Below are positions 1 to 8,928 of a stretch of 64,000 nucleotides of DNA, piece after piece. The DNA comes from Mucilaginibacter sp. CSA2-8R (lineage in GTDB: Bacteria > Bacteroidota > Bacteroidia > Sphingobacteriales > Sphingobacteriaceae), in assembly GCF_038806765.1 (NCBI RefSeq), contig NZ_CP152389.1, positions 1,550,001 to 1,614,000 on the forward strand, in the 5' to 3' direction. The position numbers and the translations under genes were made by a program. Within the stretch, counting starts at the first letter, position 1, and each line of letters starts with the position of its first letter. Under the pieces are notes generated by a model. It was not told the DNA's origin. It did not search any database and saw nothing but the letters and a program-made list of their open reading frames with translations.

Positions 1-62
1 TTTTGTTTATCATTGTGAATAAAAAATTTTATTTTGTGCCTTTGAGCAATATCTTTGCAGTT

Positions 63-533
63 ATGGGTGCCGAATTAGATAAGATAGACTTACAGATTTT
101 AAAAATATTACAGGAAAACGGACGGATAACCAACCTTCAGCTCTCAAACGAAATTGGATTATCTCCGGCACCCACCCTCGAGCGTGTTCGTAAACTGGAA
201 AACGCGGAGTATATTAAAAGTTACCATGCCGTGGTAGACGAAGAGAAACTGGGGCTGGGAATAAAAACCTTTATACAGGTATCACTCGATTTTCATAAAA
301 GTAATACCATTGAAATTTTTTTGGAGGCTATCCAAAAAATTAAGGAGGTTACAGAGTGCCATCACGTAACCGGCCAGTGCGATTTTCTACTCAAAGTATA
401 TGTGCGCGATATTAAGCTGTATGAACAGCTAATTATGGATAAAATTAGCCGCATCCCTGTGGTGAAAACTTTCCAGACGATGATGATTATGTCTACTAGC
501 AAGCGGGAGCCTATCGTTCCGCTGGAGTATTAA
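63..533 (+). CDS. Lrp/AsnC-family transcriptional regulator
   Basis: Predicted DNA-binding regulator of amino-acid-linked genes, 156 aa. An N-terminal AsnC-type helix-turn-helix (about residues 5-55, with the typical IDLQILKILQENGR and LSPAPTLERVRKLE segments) is followed by an effector-binding RAM/ASNC domain (about 70-145, with HVTGQCDFLLKVYVRD). I chose the ATG at 63 because family members begin right before the 'LDKIDLQIL' helix; the reading frame upstream of it, to the window edge, has no family-like sequence. It is followed by a long non-coding stretch and is probably monocistronic. The ligand and target genes cannot be read from sequence. Confidence 0.9.
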   Translation: MGAELDKIDLQILKILQENGRITNLQLSNEIGLSPAPTLERVRKLENAEYIKSYHAVVDEEKLGLGIKTFIQVSLDFHKSNTIEIFLEAIQKIKEVTECHHVTGQCDFLLKVYVRDIKLYEQLIMDKISRIPVVKTFQTMMIMSTSKREPIVPLEY

Positions 534-841
534 ATCATCACAAAAGCGTATTTCCAAAATTCGGCTATTGCCATTTATCGGCATCGGTGTTTCACCATTC
601 AAACTATTTGGCGGGCAGGGTAAACTTTATTATATGTCAACAATACGTTTTTGTGACAATTGATTTTGGCACATCATCAAATCGCTGTCTTTTAGCTTTT
701 TACCCCTTGTTTAAAGGCCACAAGTTAATCGTTTTCAAATTAATTACCTGTTTGGATGTCAATATGCTTTGTTGTAACGTATTGATCGACAGTGCCTTTG
801 AATTTCTACCTGTTTTTGAAAAAAATAGTTTCCTACACCAA

Positions 842-850
842 TGTGGATAA
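842..850 (-). promoter_or_regulatory. DnaA-box-like nonamer upstream of nrdB
   Basis: TGTGGATAA is the exact reverse complement of the consensus TTATCCACA. In Escherichia coli DnaA binds upstream of nrdAB, so the placement about 60 bases before the inferred -7 box is suggestive. A single nonamer can occur by chance. Confidence 0.35.
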
Positions 851-888
851 CTATTTAGGGCATGTGAAGAACTACACTAAACCCGAAG

Positions 889-920
889 GTACAACTGACT
901 GTACTTAGTATGTACATTTG
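889..920 (+). promoter_or_regulatory. Putative nrdB promoter with overlapping inverted repeat
   Basis: TACATTTG at 913-920 matches the Bacteroidota -7 consensus TAnnTTTG. Directly upstream is GTACA (889-893) - 6 nt - TGTAC (900-904), placed where a repressor or activator could overlap the -33 region. No clear -33 TTTG is visible. It does not resemble the NrdR box consensus. Confidence 0.5.
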
Positions 921-949
921 GTTATGAGTTCTGAAAGAGAATTTCATGG

Positions 950-975
950 GTCCATTTAGCCAAGGTTAAATGGAC
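950..975 (+). other. Hairpin in nrdB leader
   Basis: A perfect 9-bp stem, GTCCATTTA (950-958) with TAAATGGAC (967-975), closes an 8-nt loop. There is no T-run after it, so it is not an obvious terminator. It would lie about 25 nt into the inferred transcript. Confidence 0.5.
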
Positions 976-1061
976 AGGGAAGCCGGATCATCTAAATTTG
1001 GCAGGCCCCGAAAAGTGCCGGTGAATAACAAAAACCACCAACGTACCACATCAAAACGCTA

Positions 1062-1077
1062 ACCCAGAAACATGGGT
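1062..1077 (+). other. Second hairpin in nrdB leader
   Basis: ACCCA (1062-1066) and TGGGT (1073-1077) form a 5-bp stem with a GAAACA loop. AACCC (1061-1065) could alternatively pair with GGGTT (1082-1086), giving two mutually exclusive structures about 45 nt before the nrdB start codon. Confidence 0.35.
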
Positions 1078-1132
1078 AACAGGGTTGGCTGTCGGTAATT
1101 GCGATTGAGACAAAGACATAAAAGGAAAACAT

Positions 1133-2107
1133 ATGAGCCAGGAAAACGAAGTATTATTACGAGAGAACAAAGACAGGTTTGTTATCCTGCCGATAAACTA
1201 TCCGGCAATTTGGGAGATGTACAAAAAGCATGAAGCCAGCTTTTGGACTGCCGAAGAAATTGACCTGAGCGATGATCAAAAACACTGGGATAACCTAAAC
1301 GATGGTGAACGCCATTTTATATCGCACGTGCTGGCCTTTTTTGCTGCCAGCGACGGTATTGTGAACGAAAACCTGGCCGTAAACTTTATGAGCGAGGTAC
1401 AAGTGCCGGAGGCCCGTTGTTTTTACGGTTTTCAAATCATGATGGAAAACATCCATTCTGAAACCTACGCATTACTGATTGATACTTATATTAAAGACGC
1501 CGTTGAAAAAGACCGCTTGTTTCATGCTATCGACACAGTGCCTTGCGTTGGTAAAAAAGCAGCGTGGGCGTTAAAATGGATTAACAACGGTAATTTTGCA
1601 CAGCGGCTAGTCGCGTTTGCCGCAGTAGAGGGTATTTTCTTTTCTGGTAGCTTCTGTTCTATTTTTTGGTTAAAAAAACGTGGCTTAATGCCAGGCTTAA
1701 CCTTTAGTAACGAACTTATTTCTCGCGATGAGGGCTTGCATTGCGAATTTGCCTGCCTGCTGTATAGCATGTTGGAGAATAAACTGAGTAAAGAGGAAGC
1801 AACCTCTATTATAACTGATGCTGTAGAAATTGAAAAAGAGTTTATAACCGATGCTTTGCCGGTTAGACTGATAGGCATGAATGCTGATTTAATGAGCCAG
1901 TATATTGAGTTTGTTGCCGACCGCTGGTTAGTTGAATTAGGATACGATAAAGTATACAACGCCGGTAATCCTTTTGACTTTATGGAAATGATATCACTGC
2001 AAGGTAAAACCAACTTCTTTGAGAAACGGGTTGGTGACTATCAAAAAAGCGGCGTGTTAAATGCGCAGCCTTCAGGGCAGGCATTTAGCTTAGATGAGGA
2101 TTTTTAA
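1133..2107 (+). CDS. nrdB: Ribonucleoside-diphosphate reductase class Ia beta subunit
   Basis: Small subunit (324 aa) of the aerobic ribonucleotide reductase; it holds the di-iron centre and tyrosyl radical that start catalysis in the alpha subunit. The metal ligands are all visible: D74, E105, H108, E166, E200 and H203. The radical tyrosine is Y112 in NIHSETY, four residues after H108 as in mouse R2. The C-terminal SLDEDF tail is the usual docking peptide for NrdA. AAAGGA at 1121-1126 is a suitable ribosome binding site. nrdB precedes nrdA, separated by 113 bases. Class Ia rather than Ic because the radical Tyr is present. Confidence 0.97.
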   Translation: MSQENEVLLRENKDRFVILPINYPAIWEMYKKHEASFWTAEEIDLSDDQKHWDNLNDGERHFISHVLAFFAASDGIVNENLAVNFMSEVQVPEARCFYGFQIMMENIHSETYALLIDTYIKDAVEKDRLFHAIDTVPCVGKKAAWALKWINNGNFAQRLVAFAAVEGIFFSGSFCSIFWLKKRGLMPGLTFSNELISRDEGLHCEFACLLYSMLENKLSKEEATSIITDAVEIEKEFITDALPVRLIGMNADLMSQYIEFVADRWLVELGYDKVYNAGNPFDFMEMISLQGKTNFFEKRVGDYQKSGVLNAQPSGQAFSLDEDF

Positions 2108-2187
2108 AAACCTCAATCGACTTTCTCTAAATGAGAGGGCTTATAAAACTGTAATCAACTTACTAAGAAAAACTTATATACAAATCT

Positions 2188-2214
2188 CTCCCCCTTCTGG
2201 GGGAGCAAGGAGGG
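2188..2214 (+). repeat. GC-rich hairpin carrying the nrdA ribosome binding site
   Basis: CTCCCCC (2188-2194) and GGGGGAG (2199-2205) form a 7-bp stem with a TTCT loop. The following AAGGAGGGGG (about 2207-2216) supplies a strong AGGAGG-type ribosome binding site immediately before the nrdA ATG at 2221. The sequence resembles one half of the palindromic elements at 62079-62188 and 63831-63921. Confidence 0.6.
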
Positions 2215-2220
2215 GGAATC

Positions 2221-4599
2221 ATGTTTGTAATTAAAAGAGACGGAAAAACAGAATCGGTAAAGTTTGATAAAATTACCGCACGTATAGAGAAATTGTGCTA
2301 CAGCCTCAACCCAAATTTGGTTGACCCGGTAGATGTGGCCAAAAAAGTGATTGAGGGTTTGTACGACGGAGTCACCACCTCCGAGTTGGATAACTTGGCT
2401 GCAGAGACAGCGGCTTCACTAACCACTAAGCACCCCGATTATGCTTTGTTGGCGTCGCGTATTGCAGTATCTAACCTGCACAAAAATACCATCAAGTCGT
2501 TCAGCGAAACTATGCGCAAGCTGTATTATTACACAGACCCTAAAACCGGCAAAAATGCATCTCTGCTGGCAGATGATGTATGGGATGTAATAGAGGCTAA
2601 TGCCGAATTGCTGGATAGTTCGATCATCTATGATCGCGATTTTGGTTTTGATTACTTCGGTTTTAAAACGCTTGAGAAATCCTATCTGTTAAAATTAGAC
2701 GGTCGTATTGCTGAGCGTCCGCAGCATCTGTTTATGCGTGTATCGGTTGGTATTCACAAACAGGATGTTGAAAGTGCAATCAAAACATACCATTTGATGA
2801 GTGAGCGTTGGTTTACCCACGCCACACCAACTTTATTTAATGCTGGTACTCCTAAGCCTCAAATGTCTTCGTGCTTTTTGCTGACGATGAAAGATGACAG
2901 CATTTCGGGTATCTACGATACTTTGAAACAAACTGCGCAAATTTCACAAAGTGCAGGTGGTATTGGTTTGAGCATTCACAATGTTCGTGCTACCGGCTCT
3001 TACATCAGCGGTACTAACGGTACCAGCAACGGTATCATCCCAATGCTGCGTGTATTTAACGACACTGCCCGTTATGTTGACCAAGGCGGCGGCAAGCGCA
3101 AAGGCGCCTTTGCTATCTACTTAGAACCATGGCATGCCGATATTTTTGAGTTTTTAGATCTGCGTAAAAACCATGGTAAAGAAGAAATGCGTGCCCGCGA
3201 TTTGTTTTACGCATTGTGGGTAAGCGATTTGTTTATGCAGCGCGTAGAAGCCAATGAGGACTGGAGCCTATTCTGCCCGCATGAAGCGCCAGGTTTAGCC
3301 GATTGTTTTGGTGCTGAGTTTGAAGCTTTGTACACCAAATATGAAGCTGAAGGCCGTGCCCGCCGCAAAGTGAAAGCACAAGAATTATGGTTTGCCGTTT
3401 TAGATGCCCAGGTAGAAACCGGTACTCCATACTTGTTGTATAAAGACGCAGCTAACAGTAAATCCAACCAGCAAAATTTAGGTACTATCAAAAGTTCAAA
3501 CTTGTGTACCGAAATTATGGAGTATACGTCGCCTGATGAGGTAGCGGTGTGTAACCTGGCCTCGTTAGCGTTACCACGCTTTATTAAAGGTAACCAGTTT
3601 GACCATGAGAAACTTTACGAAGTAACTTACCAGGCTACACTAAACCTGAACAAGATCATCGATCATAATTATTACCCGGTTAAAGAAGCAGAGTACTCTA
3701 ACCTTCGTCACCGTCCAATTGGTTTAGGCGTACAAGGTTTGGCAGATACTTTTATCTGTCTGCGTATGCCTTTTGAAAGCGAAGAAGCTAAGCAACTTAA
3801 CAAAGAGATTTTTGAGACCATCTACTTTGCTGCCATGACTGCTTCTAAAGATTTGGCTATTAAAGATGGTGCATACGAAACGTTTAAGGGATCACCACTT
3901 TCGCAAGGTAAATTCCAATTTGATTTGTGGGGTGTAACGCCAGCCAGCAGCCGTTGGGATTGGGAAAACCTGCGCCTGGATGTAATGAACCATGGTGTAC
4001 GCAACTCTCTGTTAGTAGCGCCAATGCCAACAGCATCTACTTCTCAAATTTTAGGTAACAACGAGTGTTTTGAGCCATATACCTCTAACATTTACACACG
4101 CCGTGTATTAAGCGGTGAGTTTGTGATAGTAAACAAGCACTTGTTGCGCGACTTAGTTGACTTAGGTTTGTGGAACAGCCGCATGAAAGATACGATTATC
4201 AGCGCTAACGGTTCTATCCAAAACATTGCAGAGATTCCGCAAAATATCAAGGATCTGTACAAAACCGTTTGGGAAATCAAGATGCGTAACATCATTGATA
4301 TGGCTGCCGATCGCGGTGCTTACATTTGCCAGTCGCAGTCGCTTAACCTGTTCATCAATGCGCCAAACGCTTCCAAACTAACATCGATGCATTTCTACGC
4401 CTGGAAAAAAGGCTTAAAAACCGGTATGTATTACCTACGTACCCAGGCAGCATCGCAAGCGGTTAAGTTTACGATCGAAAATCAAGGCGGTAAAAACATG
4501 GATCCGGTTATCCCAGCTCAGGTGGCTCAAATTGTGGATGACGTTCCTGCCGGTCCAACTTGTTCAATGGAAGAGGGCTGTGTAACTTGCTCTGCATAA
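2221..4599 (+). CDS. nrdA: Ribonucleoside-diphosphate reductase class Ia alpha subunit
   Basis: Large catalytic subunit (792 aa) that reduces ribonucleoside diphosphates to deoxyribonucleotides with NrdB. An N-terminal ATP-cone (about residues 1-90) gives allosteric activity control. Catalytic residues fall at the same numbers as in mammalian R1: C218 (PQMSSCFLL), N427, C429 and E431 (NLCTEI), and C444 (AVCNLAS). The paired tyrosines of the radical path are in GMYYLRTQ near the C-terminus, and the tail GCVTCSA holds the redox-shuttle cysteines. It is translated from a GC-rich hairpin/RBS region and ends at a strong terminator, so nrdB-nrdA is an operon. Confidence 0.97.
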   Translation: MFVIKRDGKTESVKFDKITARIEKLCYSLNPNLVDPVDVAKKVIEGLYDGVTTSELDNLAAETAASLTTKHPDYALLASRIAVSNLHKNTIKSFSETMRKLYYYTDPKTGKNASLLADDVWDVIEANAELLDSSIIYDRDFGFDYFGFKTLEKSYLLKLDGRIAERPQHLFMRVSVGIHKQDVESAIKTYHLMSERWFTHATPTLFNAGTPKPQMSSCFLLTMKDDSISGIYDTLKQTAQISQSAGGIGLSIHNVRATGSYISGTNGTSNGIIPMLRVFNDTARYVDQGGGKRKGAFAIYLEPWHADIFEFLDLRKNHGKEEMRARDLFYALWVSDLFMQRVEANEDWSLFCPHEAPGLADCFGAEFEALYTKYEAEGRARRKVKAQELWFAVLDAQVETGTPYLLYKDAANSKSNQQNLGTIKSSNLCTEIMEYTSPDEVAVCNLASLALPRFIKGNQFDHEKLYEVTYQATLNLNKIIDHNYYPVKEAEYSNLRHRPIGLGVQGLADTFICLRMPFESEEAKQLNKEIFETIYFAAMTASKDLAIKDGAYETFKGSPLSQGKFQFDLWGVTPASSRWDWENLRLDVMNHGVRNSLLVAPMPTASTSQILGNNECFEPYTSNIYTRRVLSGEFVIVNKHLLRDLVDLGLWNSRMKDTIISANGSIQNIAEIPQNIKDLYKTVWEIKMRNIIDMAADRGAYICQSQSLNLFINAPNASKLTSMHFYAWKKGLKTGMYYLRTQAASQAVKFTIENQGGKNMDPVIPAQVAQIVDDVPAGPTCSMEEGCVTCSA

Positions 4600-4635
4600 A
4601 CAAAAGGTATCACCTTACACAATAAATAATGACTG

Positions 4636-4667
4636 AGCCCTGAAGTTTTAAAGCTTCAGGGCTTTTA
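4636..4667 (+). terminator. Intrinsic terminator of nrdBA
   Basis: AGCCCTGAAG (4636-4645) pairs with CTTCAGGGCT (4654-4663) over 10 bp, followed by a short T-run (4663-4666). Confidence 0.85.
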
Positions 4668-4673
4668 TCTTTG
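4666..4673 (+). promoter_or_regulatory. -7 promoter box abutting the Cys-rich protein start
   Basis: TATCTTTG matches TAnnTTTG and ends only 6 nt before the ATG at 4680, so the transcript probably starts at or next to the start codon. It overlaps the tail of the nrdBA terminator. Confidence 0.55.
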
Positions 4674-4679
4674 TACTCT

Positions 4680-4889
4680 ATGTCTGTCCTATTTCAAAAG
4701 CACGAAACTGTTCAATGCGACCGCTGTCGTGCCGCTTTTGAATGCAAGGCAAACTCCTACACTAAATGCCAGTGCAGCGCTGTACAGCTTACTATTAACG
4801 AAGTGCAATATGTAAGCGAATTGTATGATGGCTGTTTATGTGTTAACTGCTTGCTGGAATTGCAGAAAGAGTATCAAGAAAACCAGTAA
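4680..4889 (+). CDS. Small cysteine-rich CWC-like protein
   Basis: 69 aa with eight cysteines (C13, C16, C22, C30, C32, C52, C54, C57). The pattern CxxC-x5-C, then C-x-C, then CLCxxC matches the Cys-rich CWC family (PF14375), probably a small zinc- or metal-binding fold; the signature CWC triplet reads CQC here. The ATG at 4680 is preferred over the TTG at 4671, which lies inside the -7 box. There is no room for a normal 5' leader between the box and the start. Function unknown. Confidence 0.75.
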   Translation: MSVLFQKHETVQCDRCRAAFECKANSYTKCQCSAVQLTINEVQYVSELYDGCLCVNCLLELQKEYQENQ

Positions 4890-4908
4890 CGGAATTATTG
4901 CTAATAAC

Positions 4909-5517
4909 CTACCGTTGATATTTCCAGTTTTTTGATTTGCCTTCGGCCAACCACTCCATTGCTGTTTGCATACGTTTTTGACGTGTTGCATCTGTTTTAG
5001 CTTCTACTATCCAATCCAAGTATTCTTTTTTGTATGAGTAGCTGCCTTTATCAAAGTTTAACTGCGCCTGCGGGTATTCTTTAAACAACTCGGTCAAATA
5101 TTCCGGAATTAATAATTCGGTTTTAGCTGTTGGTTTAGCTTTAACGACTTTAACACCTTGCTCGTTTAGTAATATAGCTTCTTGAATGTATTGTATAAGC
5201 AATTCGTCGGTAGGTAAATCGGCCAGGCTTGTAATGCGGCCTAACTGGCCCATGCTATTATCGTCTTTAATGTTGAGTATTTTGTTCGGATCAGCAAGCA
5301 TGGCACCCTTCCAAAAACCAAAAGTGCAGTGCTCTTTAAACGCAGCCATATTACAAAGCGTACCCTTATACTCAAAAAAAGGCATACTCCATTTCATGGT
5401 TTCCTGAATTTGCGGAGATGTGCGATGAACTAATTGTCGTAAATGATTAAGAATGGGTTGCGCAAAATCAGCAGATTTGCTGATATAAGCGTCAACACGG
5501 GGATCGATTTGGCTCAT
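4909..5517 (-). CDS. YdeI/OmpD-associated family protein (DUF1801-like)
   Basis: 202 aa. The N-terminal half (about 15-125, ETMKWSMPFFEYKG...GFWKGAML) is a DUF1801/YdhG-like domain; the C-terminal part (about 140-200, YLDWIVEAKTDATRQKRMQTAMEWLAEGK) is the OmdA/YdeI bacteriocin-protection-like segment. Family members are cytosolic and poorly characterised. It is convergent with the Cys-rich gene, 19 bases away, and appears monocistronic. Exact biochemical role unknown. Confidence 0.8.
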   Translation of the reverse strand: MSQIDPRVDAYISKSADFAQPILNHLRQLVHRTSPQIQETMKWSMPFFEYKGTLCNMAAFKEHCTFGFWKGAMLADPNKILNIKDDNSMGQLGRITSLADLPTDELLIQYIQEAILLNEQGVKVVKAKPTAKTELLIPEYLTELFKEYPQAQLNFDKGSYSYKKEYLDWIVEAKTDATRQKRMQTAMEWLAEGKSKNWKYQR

Positions 5518-5606
5518 GGTTTAGTTAATTGGACTGACAAGGTAGGCAGATCACCTTATAAATGCAAACCCAACTATTAAACACCTATCGCCATAGCGTT
5601 GCCAAA

Positions 5607-6872
5607 TTACAAAACGTGCCCTAATCGGTTCGAATCAAGCTTGATGAGAATAAACAACAAGATGGTAAAACTCCATAATGACGATCCGCCATAGCTGATG
5701 AAAGGGAGGGGGATGCCAATAACCGGCACAACACCTATAGTCATACCAATATTGATCACCACGTGAAAAAAAATGATGGAGGCTACGCCATAGCCGTAGA
5801 CCCTTGAAAAAGGTGACCGCTGCCGTTCGGCCATCATAATGATGCGCAAAAGCAAAAATGTAAAAAGACCAATCACCACTACCGAACCCGCAAAACCCCA
5901 CTCTTCGCCAACGGTACAAAAAATAAAATCTGTACTCTGCTCGGGTACGAAAGAGTATTTGGTTTGGGTACCGTTCAAATAACCTTTACCCCAAAGCTTG
6001 CCCGAGCCAATCGCTATTTTAGATTGATTGACGTTATAGCCTACACCTTTAATGTCACTCGAGATGCCTAAAAGCTCATCAATACGAGATTTTTGGTGCG
6101 CTTGTAATACGTTTTTATAAATAAAATTAACGCTGAATATAAACCCAATAGCAAGCACTAATCCGCCAACCAAACCAACAACAGTCTCGCGCCTTAACCG
6201 AAATAAAAAGATTCCTGCTACTGTTAAAGCCACCAACATGCCAATAACATATAACTGATTAAATAGCAGCGAGCAGATGAATAGTACGATGGATAAGCCC
6301 GCGATAATTAAAAAATAGGGCGATAGCCCCTCGCGGTATAATACAAAGATGAGCGAACAAAATACCAGGGTAGAACCCGTATCGGGCTGCAGCATAATGA
6401 GCATCATAGGCAGGACGATGATGCCGGCCGCGATGAAGAAAGATTTTAACTCCGTGATGCGGATATTAATACCACTCAGGTAACGCGCCAGCAGCAAGCA
6501 GGTGCTAAACTTGGCAAATTCCGACGGTTGCAGTTTAAAACTGCCTAAAGGTATCCATGCCTGGTTGCCACCTACATTGCGGCCCACCACCAGTACAACC
6601 ATCAACAGCAGTACCGTAACAACATAAAAAACGGGTGCAATACTAATAAAAAAGCGGCTGTCGAGCAATAGGATGACGCCACCCAACACTACAGCCGATA
6701 TGATAAAGATAAATTGCTTGCCGTACTGGGTTTCTAAATCAATAAGGTCGGGATGCGAATCGTCAAACACGGCAGCATGGATGTTAAACCAGCCGATAGT
6801 GCAAAGGGCCAGGTAAATGAGTACCGTTACCCAGTCTACGTTAAAAAAGAAGCTGCGCCTGTTATTGTTCAT
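5607..6872 (-). CDS. rodA: Rod-shape SEDS peptidoglycan glycosyltransferase RodA
   Basis: Polytopic inner-membrane protein (421 aa, about 10 membrane segments) that polymerises lipid II during cell elongation with PBP2. SEDS signatures are present, including QAWIPLGSFKLQPSEFAKF, PDTGSTLVF, the large loop STDFIFCTVGEEWGFAGS, and the C-terminal GIPLPFISYGGSSLW. I place the start at the ATG at 6872 (MNNNRRSFF), which overlaps the end of mrdA by 11 bases, rather than an upstream non-ATG codon. Last gene of the mreB-mreC-mreD-mrdA-rodA operon. Confidence 0.95.
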   Translation of the reverse strand: MNNNRRSFFFNVDWVTVLIYLALCTIGWFNIHAAVFDDSHPDLIDLETQYGKQFIFIISAVVLGGVILLLDSRFFISIAPVFYVVTVLLLMVVLVVGRNVGGNQAWIPLGSFKLQPSEFAKFSTCLLLARYLSGINIRITELKSFFIAAGIIVLPMMLIMLQPDTGSTLVFCSLIFVLYREGLSPYFLIIAGLSIVLFICSLLFNQLYVIGMLVALTVAGIFLFRLRRETVVGLVGGLVLAIGFIFSVNFIYKNVLQAHQKSRIDELLGISSDIKGVGYNVNQSKIAIGSGKLWGKGYLNGTQTKYSFVPEQSTDFIFCTVGEEWGFAGSVVVIGLFTFLLLRIIMMAERQRSPFSRVYGYGVASIIFFHVVINIGMTIGVVPVIGIPLPFISYGGSSLWSFTILLFILIKLDSNRLGHVL

Positions 6873-8928
6873 CCTCTTTGCGTTTGGGCTGGTAAGCAAC
6901 CAATTTATACCGGCTGCTATCGTGCTTAGCCGGTCGGGATGCCGACTTTAACTCGATAGCATGTTTGGCAGTATCTGTATGATGTTTTTTAAAATGCCGT
7001 TTAATGCTGTCTATTTTCTTCCAGTTCTTTTTAAAGCCATCTTTACGCAAACTATCAACCATCAGGCTGTCTTTTTTTGATAGCTTTTTAACCGGCGGTT
7101 TCCAGCCCGGAGGTGGAGGCAATAAATTGTGGTTAATAATGTAGTTAACCTCTGCCTTAGGCCGTGTAATAGCATTGCGCAGGTATTTCTCGATCATATA
7201 ACTGCCAATAGGGGCAGCCCAGGAGGCGCCGTAGCCACCGTTTTCAACAATAACAGCGATAGCTATGCGCGGTGTATCGCGTGGAGCAAAGCCTACAAAC
7301 ACCGAGTGGTTTTTACCACGGCTATTTTGTACTGTACCTGTTTTTCCACACATTACAATGCCCGGAATGCGTGATGCTTCGGCGGTACCATGATCTACCA
7401 CGTCTTGCATACCGTCTATCACCGGCTCAAAGTATTGAGCGTCTATGCCCACATCGTTTCTTTGAGTATATTCAGCTTTAGTGATTTTTTTGTCGCCGAT
7501 GGCTTTAATGAGGTGAGGTTTATAAAAGTAACCTCTGTTGGCAATAACAGCTTCTACGTTTGCTAATTGTAATGGCGTAGCCAGTAACTCACCCTGGCCA
7601 ATAGCTAAGGAAATAATAGAACTGGACCGCCATCTGTTTTTACCAAAAACGTTATCAAAGTGGAGAGGAGTAGGAACGTTACCACGATACTCAAATGGCA
7701 GTTCGACGTCAAGCTTAACGCCAAAACCAAATTTGTTTACCTGTCCTTTCCACTTAGTAAGTGTTGGGCGGATGTTCTTGGCACCGTTAGCATTCATTAG
7801 GCGGTCAAAAACATTACAGAAATAAGTATTACATGATTGTGCAATACCTTTACGCAAATCGGTAACTCCATCAAAGTGCTCACAACCTACCCTATGATTA
7901 CCAGCTTGGTAATAATGCGGACAAAAAAACGTGGTTTGAGGGGTTATAATACCTTCTTGCAAGGCAATTAACGCATCTAACGGTTTAAATGAGGAGCCGG
8001 GAGCATAAGTAGCTTGTATAGGTCGTACCAGCATAGGCTTGTAAGGGTCCTTATACATCTTCATCATGTTGTTACCACGTTCGCGCCCTACCATTAGATT
8101 AGGATCATAAGTAGGGCTGCTTACAAAGGCTAAGATTTCACCGGTTGAGGGTTCAATGGCTACAATACTACCCACCTTATTTTGCATTAGTTTTTCACCG
8201 AGCTTCTGTATGCGAATGTCTAACGAAGACATTAATGGTTCACCAGCTATGGCCACCGTATCAAAAGCACCGTTGGCAAATGCACCTTTCTCTACATTTC
8301 GCGAGTCAACCATGCGGTATCGTACGCCTCGCTGTCCTCTCAAAACATTTTCAAAAGATCGTTCTACGCCAGAAATGCCAATGTAATCGCCCTGCCTGTA
8401 GTAACCGGCTGATTCTGCTATCTTTTTATCGTTTACTTCGCCGGTAAAACCAACAAAGTGAGCCGCTACCGAATCTGGATAGGTGCGAACAGTGCGTGCT
8501 TCCACATCAAATCCGGGAAATTCAGATAAGCGCTCCTGTAAAGGGGCATATTTTTCAACCGAGATTTGTTTTTCAAATATGGTTGGTTTGTACGGAGAGT
8601 ACTTTTTGGCTTTAGACAGCCTTTTGTCAAAACCCGCCTTGTCAATCCCTATCATTTTGCAAAACTCCAGGGTATCAAAAGGCTTCATGCGTTTTGGGGT
8701 TACCAAAACGTTGTATACCGGCAGGTTCTGCGCTAATATTTTTCCGTTACGGTCTAAGATGGGTCCGCGAGCCGGAAAAATGATGGTTTTGCGCAGTACA
8801 TTATTGTCGGCAAATAAGGCATACCGGTCGTCAATAATCTGTATGTAAAACAACCGCCCCAAAAGTATCAGGGCAATAGTTACAAATATGCCGGTAACTA
8901 CGTAGCGTCGCTCAAAATAGCTGTTCAT
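6862..8928 (-). CDS. mrdA: Penicillin-binding protein 2, elongasome transpeptidase
   Basis: Class B PBP (688 aa) that cross-links peptidoglycan in elongation. A single N-terminal membrane anchor (about 10-30) is followed by a PBP dimerisation domain with RGPILDRNG, then the transpeptidase domain with active-site S312-x-x-K315 (GSSFK), the SxN motif in AQSCNTYF, and K529-T-G (CGKTGTVQN). The last roughly 70 residues are rich in Lys/Ser/Asp and look disordered, an extension beyond the catalytic fold. It abuts mreD directly and overlaps rodA. Confidence 0.96.
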   Translation of the reverse strand: MNSYFERRYVVTGIFVTIALILLGRLFYIQIIDDRYALFADNNVLRKTIIFPARGPILDRNGKILAQNLPVYNVLVTPKRMKPFDTLEFCKMIGIDKAGFDKRLSKAKKYSPYKPTIFEKQISVEKYAPLQERLSEFPGFDVEARTVRTYPDSVAAHFVGFTGEVNDKKIAESAGYYRQGDYIGISGVERSFENVLRGQRGVRYRMVDSRNVEKGAFANGAFDTVAIAGEPLMSSLDIRIQKLGEKLMQNKVGSIVAIEPSTGEILAFVSSPTYDPNLMVGRERGNNMMKMYKDPYKPMLVRPIQATYAPGSSFKPLDALIALQEGIITPQTTFFCPHYYQAGNHRVGCEHFDGVTDLRKGIAQSCNTYFCNVFDRLMNANGAKNIRPTLTKWKGQVNKFGFGVKLDVELPFEYRGNVPTPLHFDNVFGKNRWRSSSIISLAIGQGELLATPLQLANVEAVIANRGYFYKPHLIKAIGDKKITKAEYTQRNDVGIDAQYFEPVIDGMQDVVDHGTAEASRIPGIVMCGKTGTVQNSRGKNHSVFVGFAPRDTPRIAIAVIVENGGYGASWAAPIGSYMIEKYLRNAITRPKAEVNYIINHNLLPPPPGWKPPVKKLSKKDSLMVDSLRKDGFKKNWKKIDSIKRHFKKHHTDTAKHAIELKSASRPAKHDSSRYKLVAYQPKRKEDEQ

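Larger units (their letters stand above)
534..1132 (+). promoter_or_regulatory. Long intergenic/leader region upstream of nrdB
   Basis: About 600 bases without a credible gene. It holds, in order: a perfect DnaA-box-like nonamer (842-850, TGTGGATAA), a GTACA-n6-TGTAC inverted repeat (889-904), a Bacteroidota -7 box TACATTTG (913-920), and two hairpins (950-975 and 1062-1077) that would lie inside an approximately 205-nt nrdB leader. An 87-codon open frame at 587-850 has no family-like sequence and is not considered a gene. Confidence 0.6.

Noticed and set aside
587..850. 87-codon open frame upstream of nrdB
   Set aside because: No family-like sequence, low-complexity Phe/Cys composition, and no promoter or ribosome binding site; it lies in the regulatory region of nrdB.
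920..1130. Cobalamin riboswitch in the nrdB leader
   Set aside because: A GGGAAGCCGG-like stretch near 977-986 is reminiscent of the cobalamin core, but the B12-box and other conserved segments are missing.
1522..2013. 163-codon frame on the minus strand opposite nrdB
   Set aside because: Antisense shadow of a strongly conserved gene; no family-like sequence.
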